DNA from: Planctomycetaceae bacterium
GTDB taxonomy: Bacteria; Planctomycetota; Planctomycetia; Pirellulales; JAEUIK01
Length of the DNA: 5,339 bases
NCBI GenBank assembly: GCA_016793185.1
Contig: JAEUIK010000573.1
Location: forward strand, 1-5,339
Direction: 5' to 3'
Shown: positions 1 to 5,007 of the stretch, in pieces
How the letters are laid out: each line of letters starts with the position of its first letter
Position numbering within the stretch: the first letter of the stretch is position 1
Notes under the pieces: generated by a model
Told to the model about the DNA's origin: nothing
Seen by the model: the letters and a program-made list of their open reading frames with translations, nothing else
Databases searched by the model: none
Program-made: the position numbers and the translations under genes

Positions 1-258
1 TGGTACGAGGAACTGAAGTTCTACGTCGATTCGTTTCCCAAGCGGTGCACTGCCTGCCGCCAACGTGAGCGAGCGCCGAAAGCGCTGCGAAAGCAATACG
101 ATTCGTTGATCAACTTCGCATTGAAATCACCTGCGGGGGACGATAAGCGAGCGATTATCACAATACTCGACAAACTAGAAGCCATCGTCGGCGAGCTTCC
201 CGACAAGATGAAGCAGAACCGTGACATCTTGAGATCGCAACTCGCAAAACTAACCTGA
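1..258 (+). CDS. C-terminal part of a zinc-ribbon-like protein (5' end outside window)
   Basis: The frame is open from the first base and ends at TGA 256-258, giving 85 codons of a gene that began upstream. Near the start it reads WYEELKFYVDSFPKRCTACR, with Cys16 and Cys19 (numbered from the window edge) forming a Cys-x2-Cys knuckle just after a P-K-R. This resembles the second half of the short 'probable zinc-ribbon' (treble-clef, zf_Tbcl-like) domain, in which a first Cys pair, here off-window, precedes an aromatic/acidic segment and a P-x-R-C-x-x-C-R motif. The remaining ~60 residues are charged and probably helical (KLEAIVGELPDKMKQNRDIL), without membrane segments. Its base composition is visibly less GC-rich than the genes to the right. 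The function is unknown; metal binding is inferred from the Cys pair only. The reading frame is solid and the domain assignment is moderate. Confidence 0.7.
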   Translation, partial: WYEELKFYVDSFPKRCTACRQRERAPKALRKQYDSLINFALKSPAGDDKRAIITILDKLEAIVGELPDKMKQNRDILRSQLAKLT

Positions 259-572
259 AGCGTTCGGGCTGTATGACCCACCGGGTGGCCGGGTGGCCCC
301 GACACACGCAGTGCGTCGGGGTTGCGCAGCAACCAGAGGGCGCGGGGGGGGTTCACGGAATCGACTGATCGCGGCGAGTCGAGGAAGCGCGTTGGCGCGA
401 GCCGTCAATCAAGAGGCGCTCGTGTCCCTTCGGCACCCCGACATTTGCCGGGGCCACGCTGCGAAGCTGAGTGCAGAAGCCGCTTCTCGTTCCAGCGGCC
501 CACCGTCAAAGCCCCGGTCCCTAGCTTGTGCCGCACAGCGCGGCTCGTCGCAACCGGGTCCGAGCATTGAAA
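259..572. other. Gene-free stretch between zinc-ribbon gene and tRNA-Ser
   Basis: I see no credible protein gene here. The short open frames on both strands read as Arg/Ala/Pro-rich low-complexity sequence with no family resemblance and no good ribosome binding site. Besides the compound palindrome at 281-333, there are two simple inverted repeats. One is GCCGCT/AGCGGC (479-484 with 494-499, 9-base loop). The other is GCCGC/GCGGC (530-534 with 540-544), which lies 29 bases past the tRNA 3' end on the tRNA strand. Neither is followed by a T-tract, so a terminator role is only possible. Confidence 0.5.
281..333. repeat. Compound palindromic element (REP-like), possible 3' structure of the first gene
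   Basis: The element starts with an 8-base tandem repeat: CCGGGTGG at 281-288 and 289-296, continuing CC. It is followed by a stem CCCCGACACAC (297-307) with GTGCGTCGGGG (311-321), an 11-position stem with one A-C mismatch and a 3-base GCA loop. A second hairpin follows at once: GTTGC (321-325), loop GCA, GCAAC (329-333). The two hairpins share G321 and have the same GCA loop. The element begins 23 bases after the stop of the zinc-ribbon gene. No T-tract follows, so a classical intrinsic terminator is unlikely. The layout resembles dispersed intergenic palindromes (REP-like) that I associate from memory with planctomycetes. Copy number elsewhere in the genome cannot be judged from this window. 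Confidence 0.55.
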
Positions 573-659
573 CGGATGGGGAGGGATTCGAACCCCCGGT
601 AGGCTTGCGCCTACAGCGGTTTTCAAGACCGCCGCCTTAGACCACTCGGCCACCCATCC
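573..659 (-). tRNA. tRNA-Ser, anticodon UGA
   Basis: Read on the minus strand, the 87-base sequence folds into a complete class II tRNA. The acceptor stem is GGATGGG/CCCATCC with discriminator G (complement of 573). The D arm is GCC-11-base loop-GGC. The anticodon stem is GCGGT/ACCGC around loop CTTGAAA, with anticodon TGA (complement of 623-625). The long variable arm GTAGGC-GCAA-GCCTAC is typical of serine tRNAs. The T arm is GGGGG/CCCTC (one G-T pair) around TTCGAAT. The anticodon reads UCA and, by wobble, UCG/UCU. No CCA is encoded (TT follows the discriminator base), so CCA must be added enzymatically. No adjacent tRNA is visible. The long variable arm and the anticodon together make tRNA-Leu or tRNA-Tyr unlikely. 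Confidence 0.97.
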
Positions 660-669
660 CGATTCTTGA

Positions 670-698
670 AGTATTGCCCGGGAGCACTGCCCTGGAAC
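670..698 (-). promoter_or_regulatory. Candidate promoter directly upstream of tRNA-Ser
   Basis: On the minus strand, AATACT (675 to 670, 4 of 6 matches to TATAAT) lies about 10 bases before the tRNA 5' end. GTTCCA (698 to 693, 3 of 6 matches to TTGACA) lies 17 bases further upstream. The predicted start would fall a few bases before the mature tRNA, a usual geometry for a single tRNA gene. The hexamer matches are weak, so this rests mainly on position. Confidence 0.3.
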
Positions 699-891
699 CC
701 CGCCGGCTAGTTCAGGACACAAGCTGCGGCCGGCCGGGCCTGCAGCGACGTGGGCCGCGGCCTTGGGCCTTGTCCGCATACCTCGGTCCTGGGCCTCTTC
801 GGCCGCGCATTGCGCAAGCCAACCGCTGCGTCGCACCGCACCAACAGCGAGGCGCGGACCCTGGCAAAGGTTCGTGCGCCCGGAGTGCCGA

Positions 892-920
892 ATTATAGCC
901 CAGCCCCAGAGCGGCGAAAG
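892..920 (-). promoter_or_regulatory. Isolated perfect -10 hexamer TATAAT, candidate promoter toward tRNA
   Basis: On the minus strand, 897 to 892 reads TATAAT exactly, standing out in a very GC-rich stretch. Seventeen bases upstream the sequence is CTTTCG (920 to 915), a poor -35 match. Transcription would begin near 885 and reach the tRNA after about 225 bases. It could therefore be a distal tRNA promoter or drive a short RNA from 885 to 660. It lies about 65 bases past the end of the Pro-rich gene. Confidence 0.3.
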
Positions 921-932
921 CGGGGGAATCGG

Positions 933-947
933 CCAGCCGCCGGCTGG
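933..947 (-). terminator. Short hairpin after the Pro-rich gene (weak terminator candidate)
   Basis: CCAGCC (933-938) and GGCTGG (942-947) form a perfect 6-base stem with a 3-base loop, 14 bases past the TAG stop of the minus-strand gene. No T-tract follows on the minus strand (the sequence continues CCGATTCCCCC), so termination would be inefficient or factor-assisted. It is a candidate by position only. Confidence 0.25.
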
Positions 948-961
948 AACGCCGCTGCGGA

Positions 962-2053
962 CTAAGTGGTGCGGGCACGCGCCGAGTGGAGCTGATCGAG
1001 GACCGCATCGTAGCGCTGGCGGAACCCCCAGGTGATCCAACCGAGAAAGAAGTTCAATCCCAGCGAGACGAACAAACCCATCATGGCCAGCATCAGCCAC
1101 CCCCACGGCTTGGCATCGAGTGCGGCGCTCTCGTCGCCAGTCGCGGCCGTAGTCTCTGCGGATGCAGTCTCCCTGGATGCGTGAGACTCCGTCTCGGGCG
1201 AGGGCGCATGGGAAGGGGGCGACGCAGCCGCCGGAGTTGGTCCCAGTGCGGGGCCCTCTTCGCGCGCGAACTCGGCGCCATTCGGCAGCCGCGCACTGAG
1301 GACATCCAACTGGTAAGTCCGTTCGTAATTCCGCGGCGCCGGCGGAGGCCCGGACTCAGAAACGTATTGAGGGTCCGGCACGTACTGGGGCCCCGGCGGC
1401 TGGGCTAGCGGCGCGGCAGCGGGGGGGGGCTGATGCGCCGGAGCGGGGACTTCGGGAGCCAATAAATTGGACGGAGGATTGACGGGCGGCGGGGTGACGC
1501 GCGTTCGCGGATTGGGAGTCGCGAGCGAGCGCGGATTGAAGACCTCGCTCGACGGGGGCGCCGCGCTCCGCGCCGGGGGAGCCGCACTCCGCGCGCCGGG
1601 AATCGGCTGGGCAGCACTCACAGCTCCTCGCGCTGCCGCACCGGGAATGAAGTCGTCGGCCGGCGGCGGCGGAAGGTTCAAGACGCCCGAGTATTCGGGC
1701 GCCGGGCGCCAGGCGTTTTCGTCGGCAACGGACGGCGGGGGCGGAAGATTCAGGACGCCGTCGCGCGTCGTCGGGCCGGCGTCGTAGGGGGGACGTGCCG
1801 CGGTCGTGTCGACCGGCGATCCGGCTGCATTGCCCTGACGCGGGAGCCGGCTGGTACCGACCGTGACGCGGCAGGTTCGCACGCCGCGGACATCGGGCGG
1901 AATATCGGTCACAATGTCTTGGCCATCCTGCAGCATGCCCAACAGCTGGGGCTCGATCTGAATGATGTACTCCAGGCCCCCCTCGTCGAGCGGTTGCCAG
2001 CCCACATCGATGCCCAGGACCAGGGTCACAACTGCAAGGCTGACGCTGTTCAT
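962..2053 (-). CDS. Pro-rich, single-pass membrane-anchored protein of unknown function
   Basis: A 363-residue protein runs from ATG (2053-2051) to TAG (964-962). A GGAG 8 bases before the ATG supports this start. I see three parts. Residues 1-66 start with a short hydrophobic stretch (SVSLAVVTLVLGI, possibly a signal-like segment without basic residues) and continue as a compact segment (DVGWQPLDEGGLEYIIQIEP) likely to fold. Residues 67-315 form a low-complexity Pro/Ala-rich linker with internal repeats (GVLNLPPPP at 99-107 and 123-131, ARSAAPP at 154-160 and 161-167). Residues 317-342 are one strong membrane helix rich in Trp and Phe, followed by a basic tail (RQRYDAVLDQLHSARARTT). The positive-inside rule puts the tail in the cytoplasm and the rest outside. 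I cannot name a function. A role as an envelope-spanning anchor is inference from architecture. The gene follows the AI-2E-family gene after 109 bases on the same strand. Confidence 0.85.
   Translation of the reverse strand: MNSVSLAVVTLVLGIDVGWQPLDEGGLEYIIQIEPQLLGMLQDGQDIVTDIPPDVRGVRTCRVTVGTSRLPRQGNAAGSPVDTTAARPPYDAGPTTRDGVLNLPPPPSVADENAWRPAPEYSGVLNLPPPPADDFIPGAAARGAVSAAQPIPGARSAAPPARSAAPPSSEVFNPRSLATPNPRTRVTPPPVNPPSNLLAPEVPAPAHQPPPAAAPLAQPPGPQYVPDPQYVSESGPPPAPRNYERTYQLDVLSARLPNGAEFAREEGPALGPTPAAASPPSHAPSPETESHASRETASAETTAATGDESAALDAKPWGWLMLAMMGLFVSLGLNFFLGWITWGFRQRYDAVLDQLHSARARTT
1553..1594 (-). repeat. Exact tandem peptide repeat ARSAAPP x2 (21-base units)
   Basis: Within the Pro-rich gene, residues 154-160 and 161-167 are both ARSAAPP. 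The two 21-base units differ at two positions, both silent (AGT versus AGC for Ser, GCT versus GCG for Ala). The duplication is therefore not brand new, and the peptide has been kept. Confidence 0.8.
1661..1759 (-). repeat. Spaced peptide repeat GVLNLPPPP x2
   Basis: Residues 99-107 (1733-1759) and 123-131 (1661-1687) are both GVLNLPPPP, 24 codons apart. The two 27-base copies differ at three positions, all silent: CTG/TTG, AAT/AAC and CCC/CCG. The residues on either side differ. This is a repeated short linear motif inside a disordered-looking linker, possibly a docking site for a partner. Confidence 0.85.
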
Positions 2054-2061
2054 CGCCGGGT

Positions 2062-2065
2062 CTCC
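2062..2065 (-). promoter_or_regulatory. Shine-Dalgarno site of the Pro-rich gene
   Basis: The minus strand reads TGGAGAC with GGAG at 2065 to 2062, leaving 8 bases to the ATG at 2053. It selects this ATG over the out-of-frame ATGATG slightly upstream. Confidence 0.6.
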
Positions 2066-2088
2066 ATCATCGGAACGATCCTGGGGAA

Positions 2089-2118
2089 ATCGTATCCGCA
2101 GAGGGCCTCCGGCGTAAA
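2089..2118 (-). promoter_or_regulatory. Weak candidate promoter for the Pro-rich gene
   Basis: On the minus strand, TTTACG (2118 to 2113, 4 of 6 matches to TTGACA), an 18-base spacer and TACGAT (2094 to 2089, 4 of 6 matches to TATAAT) lie about 36 bases before the ATG. The TTTACG also sits in the loop region of an imperfect hairpin (GGGCC 2103-2107 with GGCCC 2127-2131, inner stem CGGCG/CGCTG), so regulation there is conceivable. The alternative is read-through from the upstream transporter gene. Confidence 0.25.
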
Positions 2119-2144
2119 GCGCTGATGGCCCACGCGCTGAGGGA

Positions 2145-2163
2145 AACCGGGCGCGAACCGGTT
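2145..2163 (-). terminator. Hairpin at the end of the AI-2E-family gene (weak or partial terminator)
   Basis: AACCGG (2145-2150) and CCGGTT (2158-2163) form a perfect 6-base stem with a 7-base loop. On the minus strand the stem begins with the last A of the TGA stop. Only TTT follows before C-rich sequence, so strong termination is doubtful. It could attenuate read-through into the Pro-rich gene. Confidence 0.3.
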
Positions 2164-3671
2164 CAACTCGGCTCGCGGTCGGTGGGAATCAGCGGCGCAC
2201 CCGGCACCAGGGCCTCGGGCGGGGCCCCCGAAGCGACGATGGCCGAGGTCCGGTCGCCGAGAGCCTTCAATTCGATCTGCAGCATGTTGAGAAGTGCTTG
2301 CAAAAACGCCACGACCATCGGCCCGACGAAGATCCCGATCGGCCCCAGGGCGCCGACGCCGCCGATGACGCTGAGCAGCGCCAAGAGGGGATGGAGGTTC
2401 GATTGGCCGTGCAGCACGATCGGCTTGATGACGTTGTCGGCCAGCGAAACGACGCTCACTCCGTACAACGCCAGGACCACAGCGGCCGTGGTCCGCTCCT
2501 CGTAGAAGAACAGCCAGAGGGCGCACGACCCCCAGACGGCCGCCGCGCCGACGAACGGCACCAGCGCCAGGAACGTCGTCAAGACGGTCAACAAGAAGAC
2601 CGCCTCGAGCCCCGCCAGCGAGTAGCCGATGCCGGCCAAGGCGCCCTGGACGACGGCCGAGAGAAGCACCGCCAGCACGACCGCGCGGCTCACCTTGTCG
2701 AACTCATTGAGCATCTGCCGCTCGTAACGATCGTCGAGCGGAAGGAGGCGCATCACGCTGGCGACCATCCGCGGCCCGTCCGCCAGGAAGTAATACAGCG
2801 AGACAATCATCACCGCCAACCCGATGGCAAACCGGCCGAGGAACTCGCCGACGATCTGCGTGGTGCTGAGCGCCAGCGGGCCGAGCCATTCCTCGACGGT
2901 CTGCTGCACGCCTTCGAGCTGCTTCTTGCTGGGGTTGGCCAATTGGCGGAGCCGTCCCACCAGCGGTCCGCCGGTCACTTCCCTCTCGAACTGGGTGAAG
3001 AGCTGGCTGAGCCGCGCATTGGTGTCGTCGAATTGCTGCTGAATCTCCTCCTGCGGCAGGCCCTGCAATCCGCGGAGCCGCGCGAGGGTTGCTTGGAAGT
3101 CGGCCAGGGTCGGCTCGGGATCGATCGGCGGCTTTTCGCCCGGCTTGAGCGCGGCGCGCTCCGGGCGGGTCGCGGCGAGCTCCTTCTCGAGTTGGGCCAC
3201 CTTCCCTTCGATATCGGTGAAGAGGCTGTTTGCGAGTTCCGGATTGGCGAAGGCCTCGAACTCCTCCAGTTGTTCCAGGTCGCCGACGATGGTCGGCATC
3301 GTCACCGTGATCGAGTCGGTCGGGAGGCGCGAATCGAGGTGAAACTTGTCGCGGAGACGGGTCACCTTCAACAGCAAGACGTCGGGCTGCAGCCGGGTGA
3401 CGAGCGCCACGCCGTCGGCCGCGGCCATACTGAAGACAAAGAGCAAGGGGGCGAGCACGATCACCAGAATAGCCAACGTGGTCAGCCCCGCCGCAATCCG
3501 GACATGCCCGCGGCATTTGCCCACGAACCACTGGTGCAAGGGCCGAAACATGACGACCAGGATCACGGCCAGAAACATCGGCAGCAGGAACCGGGCCATG
3601 ACCTGAAAGAAGAGCACGCCGCAGAGAATGACGATGGCGCACAACACAAGCAGCGAAACAAGGCGAGTCAC
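2163..3671 (-). CDS. AI-2E/PerM-family transporter with enlarged extracytoplasmic insertion
   Basis: This is a 502-residue polytopic membrane protein of the AI-2E transporter family (UPF0118; relatives TqsA, PerM, YdiK), whose members export or exchange small solutes or ions; the substrate here cannot be read from sequence. In GTG-start numbering, hydrophobic segments lie at about 5-25, 27-44 and 59-86. A long polar region spans about 87-270, then further helices at 271-296, 331-383 (several), 395-415 and 427-463. The family hallmark is clear: DNVIKPIVLHGQSNLHPLLA (412-431), then GGVGALGPIGIFVGP. The polar region is rich in Leu/Glu/Gln/Lys and probably coiled-coil (about 148-235); it explains why the protein exceeds the usual ~350-380 residues. 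I chose GTG 3671 because GGGAGG stands 8 bases before it, whereas the in-frame TTG at 3677 is only 2 bases from that site. The polar tail ends at TGA 2165-2163. Confidence 0.92.
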   Translation of the reverse strand: MTRLVSLLVLCAIVILCGVLFFQVMARFLLPMFLAVILVVMFRPLHQWFVGKCRGHVRIAAGLTTLAILVIVLAPLLFVFSMAAADGVALVTRLQPDVLLLKVTRLRDKFHLDSRLPTDSITVTMPTIVGDLEQLEEFEAFANPELANSLFTDIEGKVAQLEKELAATRPERAALKPGEKPPIDPEPTLADFQATLARLRGLQGLPQEEIQQQFDDTNARLSQLFTQFEREVTGGPLVGRLRQLANPSKKQLEGVQQTVEEWLGPLALSTTQIVGEFLGRFAIGLAVMIVSLYYFLADGPRMVASVMRLLPLDDRYERQMLNEFDKVSRAVVLAVLLSAVVQGALAGIGYSLAGLEAVFLLTVLTTFLALVPFVGAAAVWGSCALWLFFYEERTTAAVVLALYGVSVVSLADNVIKPIVLHGQSNLHPLLALLSVIGGVGALGPIGIFVGPMVVAFLQALLNMLQIELKALGDRTSAIVASGAPPEALVPGAPLIPTDREPS

Positions 3672-3861
3672 AGACAATTCCTCCCTGGCAGTCCGCGATG
3701 GCGTCGGAGTCTCTGCATTCTAGCGGTTTAGCGAAAATCGGGCGACCGCGTTTCGTGGCATCCGGACTGCCTTGTGGCGGCGGGGCAGTCCAGCCAAAAT
3801 GGCACAGTCTACCCGCCTTTCTCCTGGCGCGACGGCAACCCGATCTCGCGATCCTCCGCGC
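3672..3861. promoter_or_regulatory. Divergent intergenic region, with a -10-like TAGAAT for the transporter
   Basis: This 190-base region separates two divergent genes and should hold both promoters. On the minus strand, TAGAAT (3722 to 3717, 5 of 6 matches to TATAAT) would start transcription near 3710, about 40 bases before the GTG. No convincing -35 stands 16-18 bases upstream of it. I found no clear promoter or ribosome binding site for the plus-strand gene. Its reading frame is open without a stop from 3772, so part of this region might be coding if an earlier start is used. Confidence 0.35.
3680..3685 (-). promoter_or_regulatory. Strong Shine-Dalgarno site that fixes the GTG start
   Basis: The minus strand reads GGGAGG at 3685 to 3680, then 8 bases (AATTGTCT), then GTG at 3671-3669. 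The TTG at 3677-3675 lies inside that spacer and is too close to be used. The site therefore trims two residues from the longest reading frame. Confidence 0.7.
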
Positions 3862-4854
3862 ATGAGCACACCGGCACCCGCACGCAGCTTTCGTTGGCAG
3901 TCCGGGCTCGTTCGCGCCGCAAAGCTTTTGTTGCTCGTGATCGTGGGCTGGGGAATCCACCGCACCGTGCTCGCGGCGCTGGAGCAACTCGATCAGCACC
4001 CTTGGCAGTGGCGGCCGGGCTGGCTCTCGCTTGCCGGGGGCATCTACCTGGTCGGCGTGCTGCCGGCCGGCTGGTATTGGCACTGGACAATGCGGCGACT
4101 CGGGAATCGTCCGCGGTTGCTCCGCTCCCTGGCGGCCTACTACGTCGGACACCTGGGCAAGTACGTGCCGGGCAAAGGGATGGTCGTCGTCCTCCGCGCC
4201 GGCCTGGTGCGCGGAAGCGGCGTCGACACGCGACTTGCGGCCGCCGCGGTCTTCTACGAAACGTTGACCACCATGGCGGCTGGCGGAGCGCTGGCCGCGC
4301 TGCTGATGGTCACCTGGCTCGACGTCCGCGGGGAAGTGACGTTGCTCTCCGTCGGCCTGGCGCTCGCCTTGGTCATCCCGACGATTCCCCCCGTCGCGCG
4401 GCGCCTCATCGCCCGCTTGACCCCGCGCGGCGAGCGGGCGCTTGTGGCAGACGCGATCTCGCTCGAAGGAACGACGAGGCTCGTCGGCTGGGGCGTGTCG
4501 GTGCTGGTATGGGTCGTGCTGGGACTAAGCCTCGAAGCGGCACTGCTGGCCGCCGACGCCGATCTCGTCGACCCGCTGGCCGAACTGCCGCTCTGCACGG
4601 CGGCGGTCGCGCTGGCGGTGGTCGCGGGCTTTCTCTCCTTCGTGCCGGGCGGAGCCGTGGTGCGCGAGGCCGTGCTGCTGGAGCTGCTGGCGCCGCGCTA
4701 CGGGGCCGCGCCGGCTGTCGTGGGGGCGGTCCTCCTCAGGCTGGCCTGGTTGGGGGCCGAACTCGCCACCGCCGCCGGGATCTGGATCGCGTCGCTGCGA
4801 GACCGCCGGAAGCTCGGCGGCGCCCATCCCGGGGCTGATGATCGTAACGGTTAA
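3862..4854 (+). CDS. LPG-synthase-TM / UPF0104 family membrane protein (flippase-like)
   Basis: A 330-residue polytopic inner-membrane protein runs from ATG 3862 to TAA 4852-4854. Roughly eight hydrophobic segments are visible, near 18-37, 55-75, 125-150, 158-177, 207-226, 245-262 and 283-310 (some may be double). Two family signatures are clear: YYVGHLGKYVPGK (93-105) and GFLSFVPGGAVVREAVLLE (256-274), matching the conserved G-K-(Y/F)-x-P-G and P-G-G-x-x-x-R-E patterns of the lysylphosphatidylglycerol synthetase transmembrane domain family (PF03706 type). No soluble aminoacyl-transferase domain is present, so it is not a full MprF. Stand-alone members are suspected to move or handle lipids or lipid-linked sugars; the exact role is unknown. 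The start is uncertain: in-frame ATG 3799 and TTG 3772 would add 21 or 30 polar residues, and no ribosome site decides. I chose 3862 because a short polar N-terminus then leads into the first helix. Confidence 0.85.
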   Translation: MSTPAPARSFRWQSGLVRAAKLLLLVIVGWGIHRTVLAALEQLDQHPWQWRPGWLSLAGGIYLVGVLPAGWYWHWTMRRLGNRPRLLRSLAAYYVGHLGKYVPGKGMVVVLRAGLVRGSGVDTRLAAAAVFYETLTTMAAGGALAALLMVTWLDVRGEVTLLSVGLALALVIPTIPPVARRLIARLTPRGERALVADAISLEGTTRLVGWGVSVLVWVVLGLSLEAALLAADADLVDPLAELPLCTAAVALAVVAGFLSFVPGGAVVREAVLLELLAPRYGAAPAVVGAVLLRLAWLGAELATAAGIWIASLRDRRKLGGAHPGADDRNG

Positions 4855-4888
4855 TCCGCGTGCACCGCGCACCGCGGATCGTGTTTTT
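4854..4888 (+). terminator. Intrinsic terminator after the UPF0104-family gene
   Basis: The stem starts in the stop codon: ATCCGCGTGC (4854-4863) pairs with GCA (4869-4871) and CGCGGAT (4873-4879), ten pairs with one bulged C and a 5-base loop. Four bases later comes TTTTT (4884-4888). The GC-rich stem plus T-tract in an otherwise T-poor region is a good rho-independent terminator. The 4-base gap before the T-tract is slightly longer than ideal. It implies the downstream glycosyltransferase has its own promoter. Confidence 0.7.
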
Positions 4889-4932
4889 GGTTCCGCGGGC
4901 GTCGCGCGGTCCAAGCCTCGCGCGCGTGAGCG

Positions 4933-4938
4933 CATAAT
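4933..4938 (+). promoter_or_regulatory. Possible -10 element (CATAAT) before the glycosyltransferase
   Basis: CATAAT matches TATAAT at 5 of 6 positions and is the only AT-rich hexamer between the terminator and the next gene. No recognisable -35 lies 16-18 bases upstream. A start near 4945 would give a leader of about 60 bases. Confidence 0.25.
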
Positions 4939-5007
4939 GAACGCTTGGGCCCGAACGGGAAACCGGCTATCTGGGCCGCCGATTCTGCAACCACTATCGC
5001 CGCCGCC

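Larger units (their letters stand above)
660..961. other. Gene-free stretch upstream of tRNA-Ser
   Basis: About 300 bases lie between the tRNA and the stop of the Pro-rich gene, with no convincing protein gene on either strand. The translated frames are Arg/Gly/Pro-rich and resemble no family I know. Visible signals are a minus-strand candidate promoter next to the tRNA (670-698), an isolated perfect TATAAT on the minus strand (892-897), a short hairpin after the Pro-rich gene (933-947), and an 8-base perfect palindrome TTGCGCAA (810-817). Most of this is probably promoter, leader or spacer DNA. Confidence 0.45.

Noticed and set aside
337..350. Run of G residues and GC-rich low-complexity sequence that could suggest a CRISPR leader or origin
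   Set aside because: There are no regularly spaced repeats, no DnaA-box-like series and no AT-rich unwinding region nearby.
573..659. tRNA-Ser as an integration (attachment) site
   Set aside because: The tRNA is complete and no duplicated 3' segment or integrase gene is present in the window. A claim would need flanking sequence.
405..1106. Open frame of 233 codons on the minus strand through the tRNA
   Set aside because: It runs through the tRNA-Ser gene and into the Pro-rich gene in another frame, and its product shows no recognisable sequence. It is not credible as a gene.
1684..1701. Perfect inverted repeat CGCCCGA-GTAT-TCGGGCG inside the Pro-rich gene
   Set aside because: It is a 7-base stem in highly GC-rich coding DNA and encodes ordinary linker residues (APEYSGV). 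I see no sign it acts as an element in its own right.
2050..2070. Tiny upstream frame ATGATGGAGACCCGGCGATGA overlapping the ATG of the Pro-rich gene
   Set aside because: A six-residue leader peptide with ATGA coupling is possible, but it has no ribosome site of its own and contains the Shine-Dalgarno of the main gene. It is more simply the leader sequence.
2298..3731. Long open frame (477 codons) on the plus strand, opposite the transporter gene
   Set aside because: The product is a monotonous Arg/His/Gln/Asp/Glu-rich chain with no domain, as expected from the reverse complement of hydrophobic codons in GC-rich DNA. The minus-strand frame has clear family motifs and a Shine-Dalgarno site.
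2704..4152. Long open frame (482 codons) on the minus strand crossing the divergent intergenic region
   Set aside because: It overlaps two recognised genes in another frame and opposite strand and reads as Arg/Ala/Gly/Pro-rich low-complexity sequence. This is a GC-rich shadow frame.
3774..4838. Open frame of 354 codons overlapping the UPF0104-family gene in another plus-strand frame
   Set aside because: The translation is Arg/Gly/Ala-rich without membrane segments or motifs, whereas the chosen frame has both family signatures.
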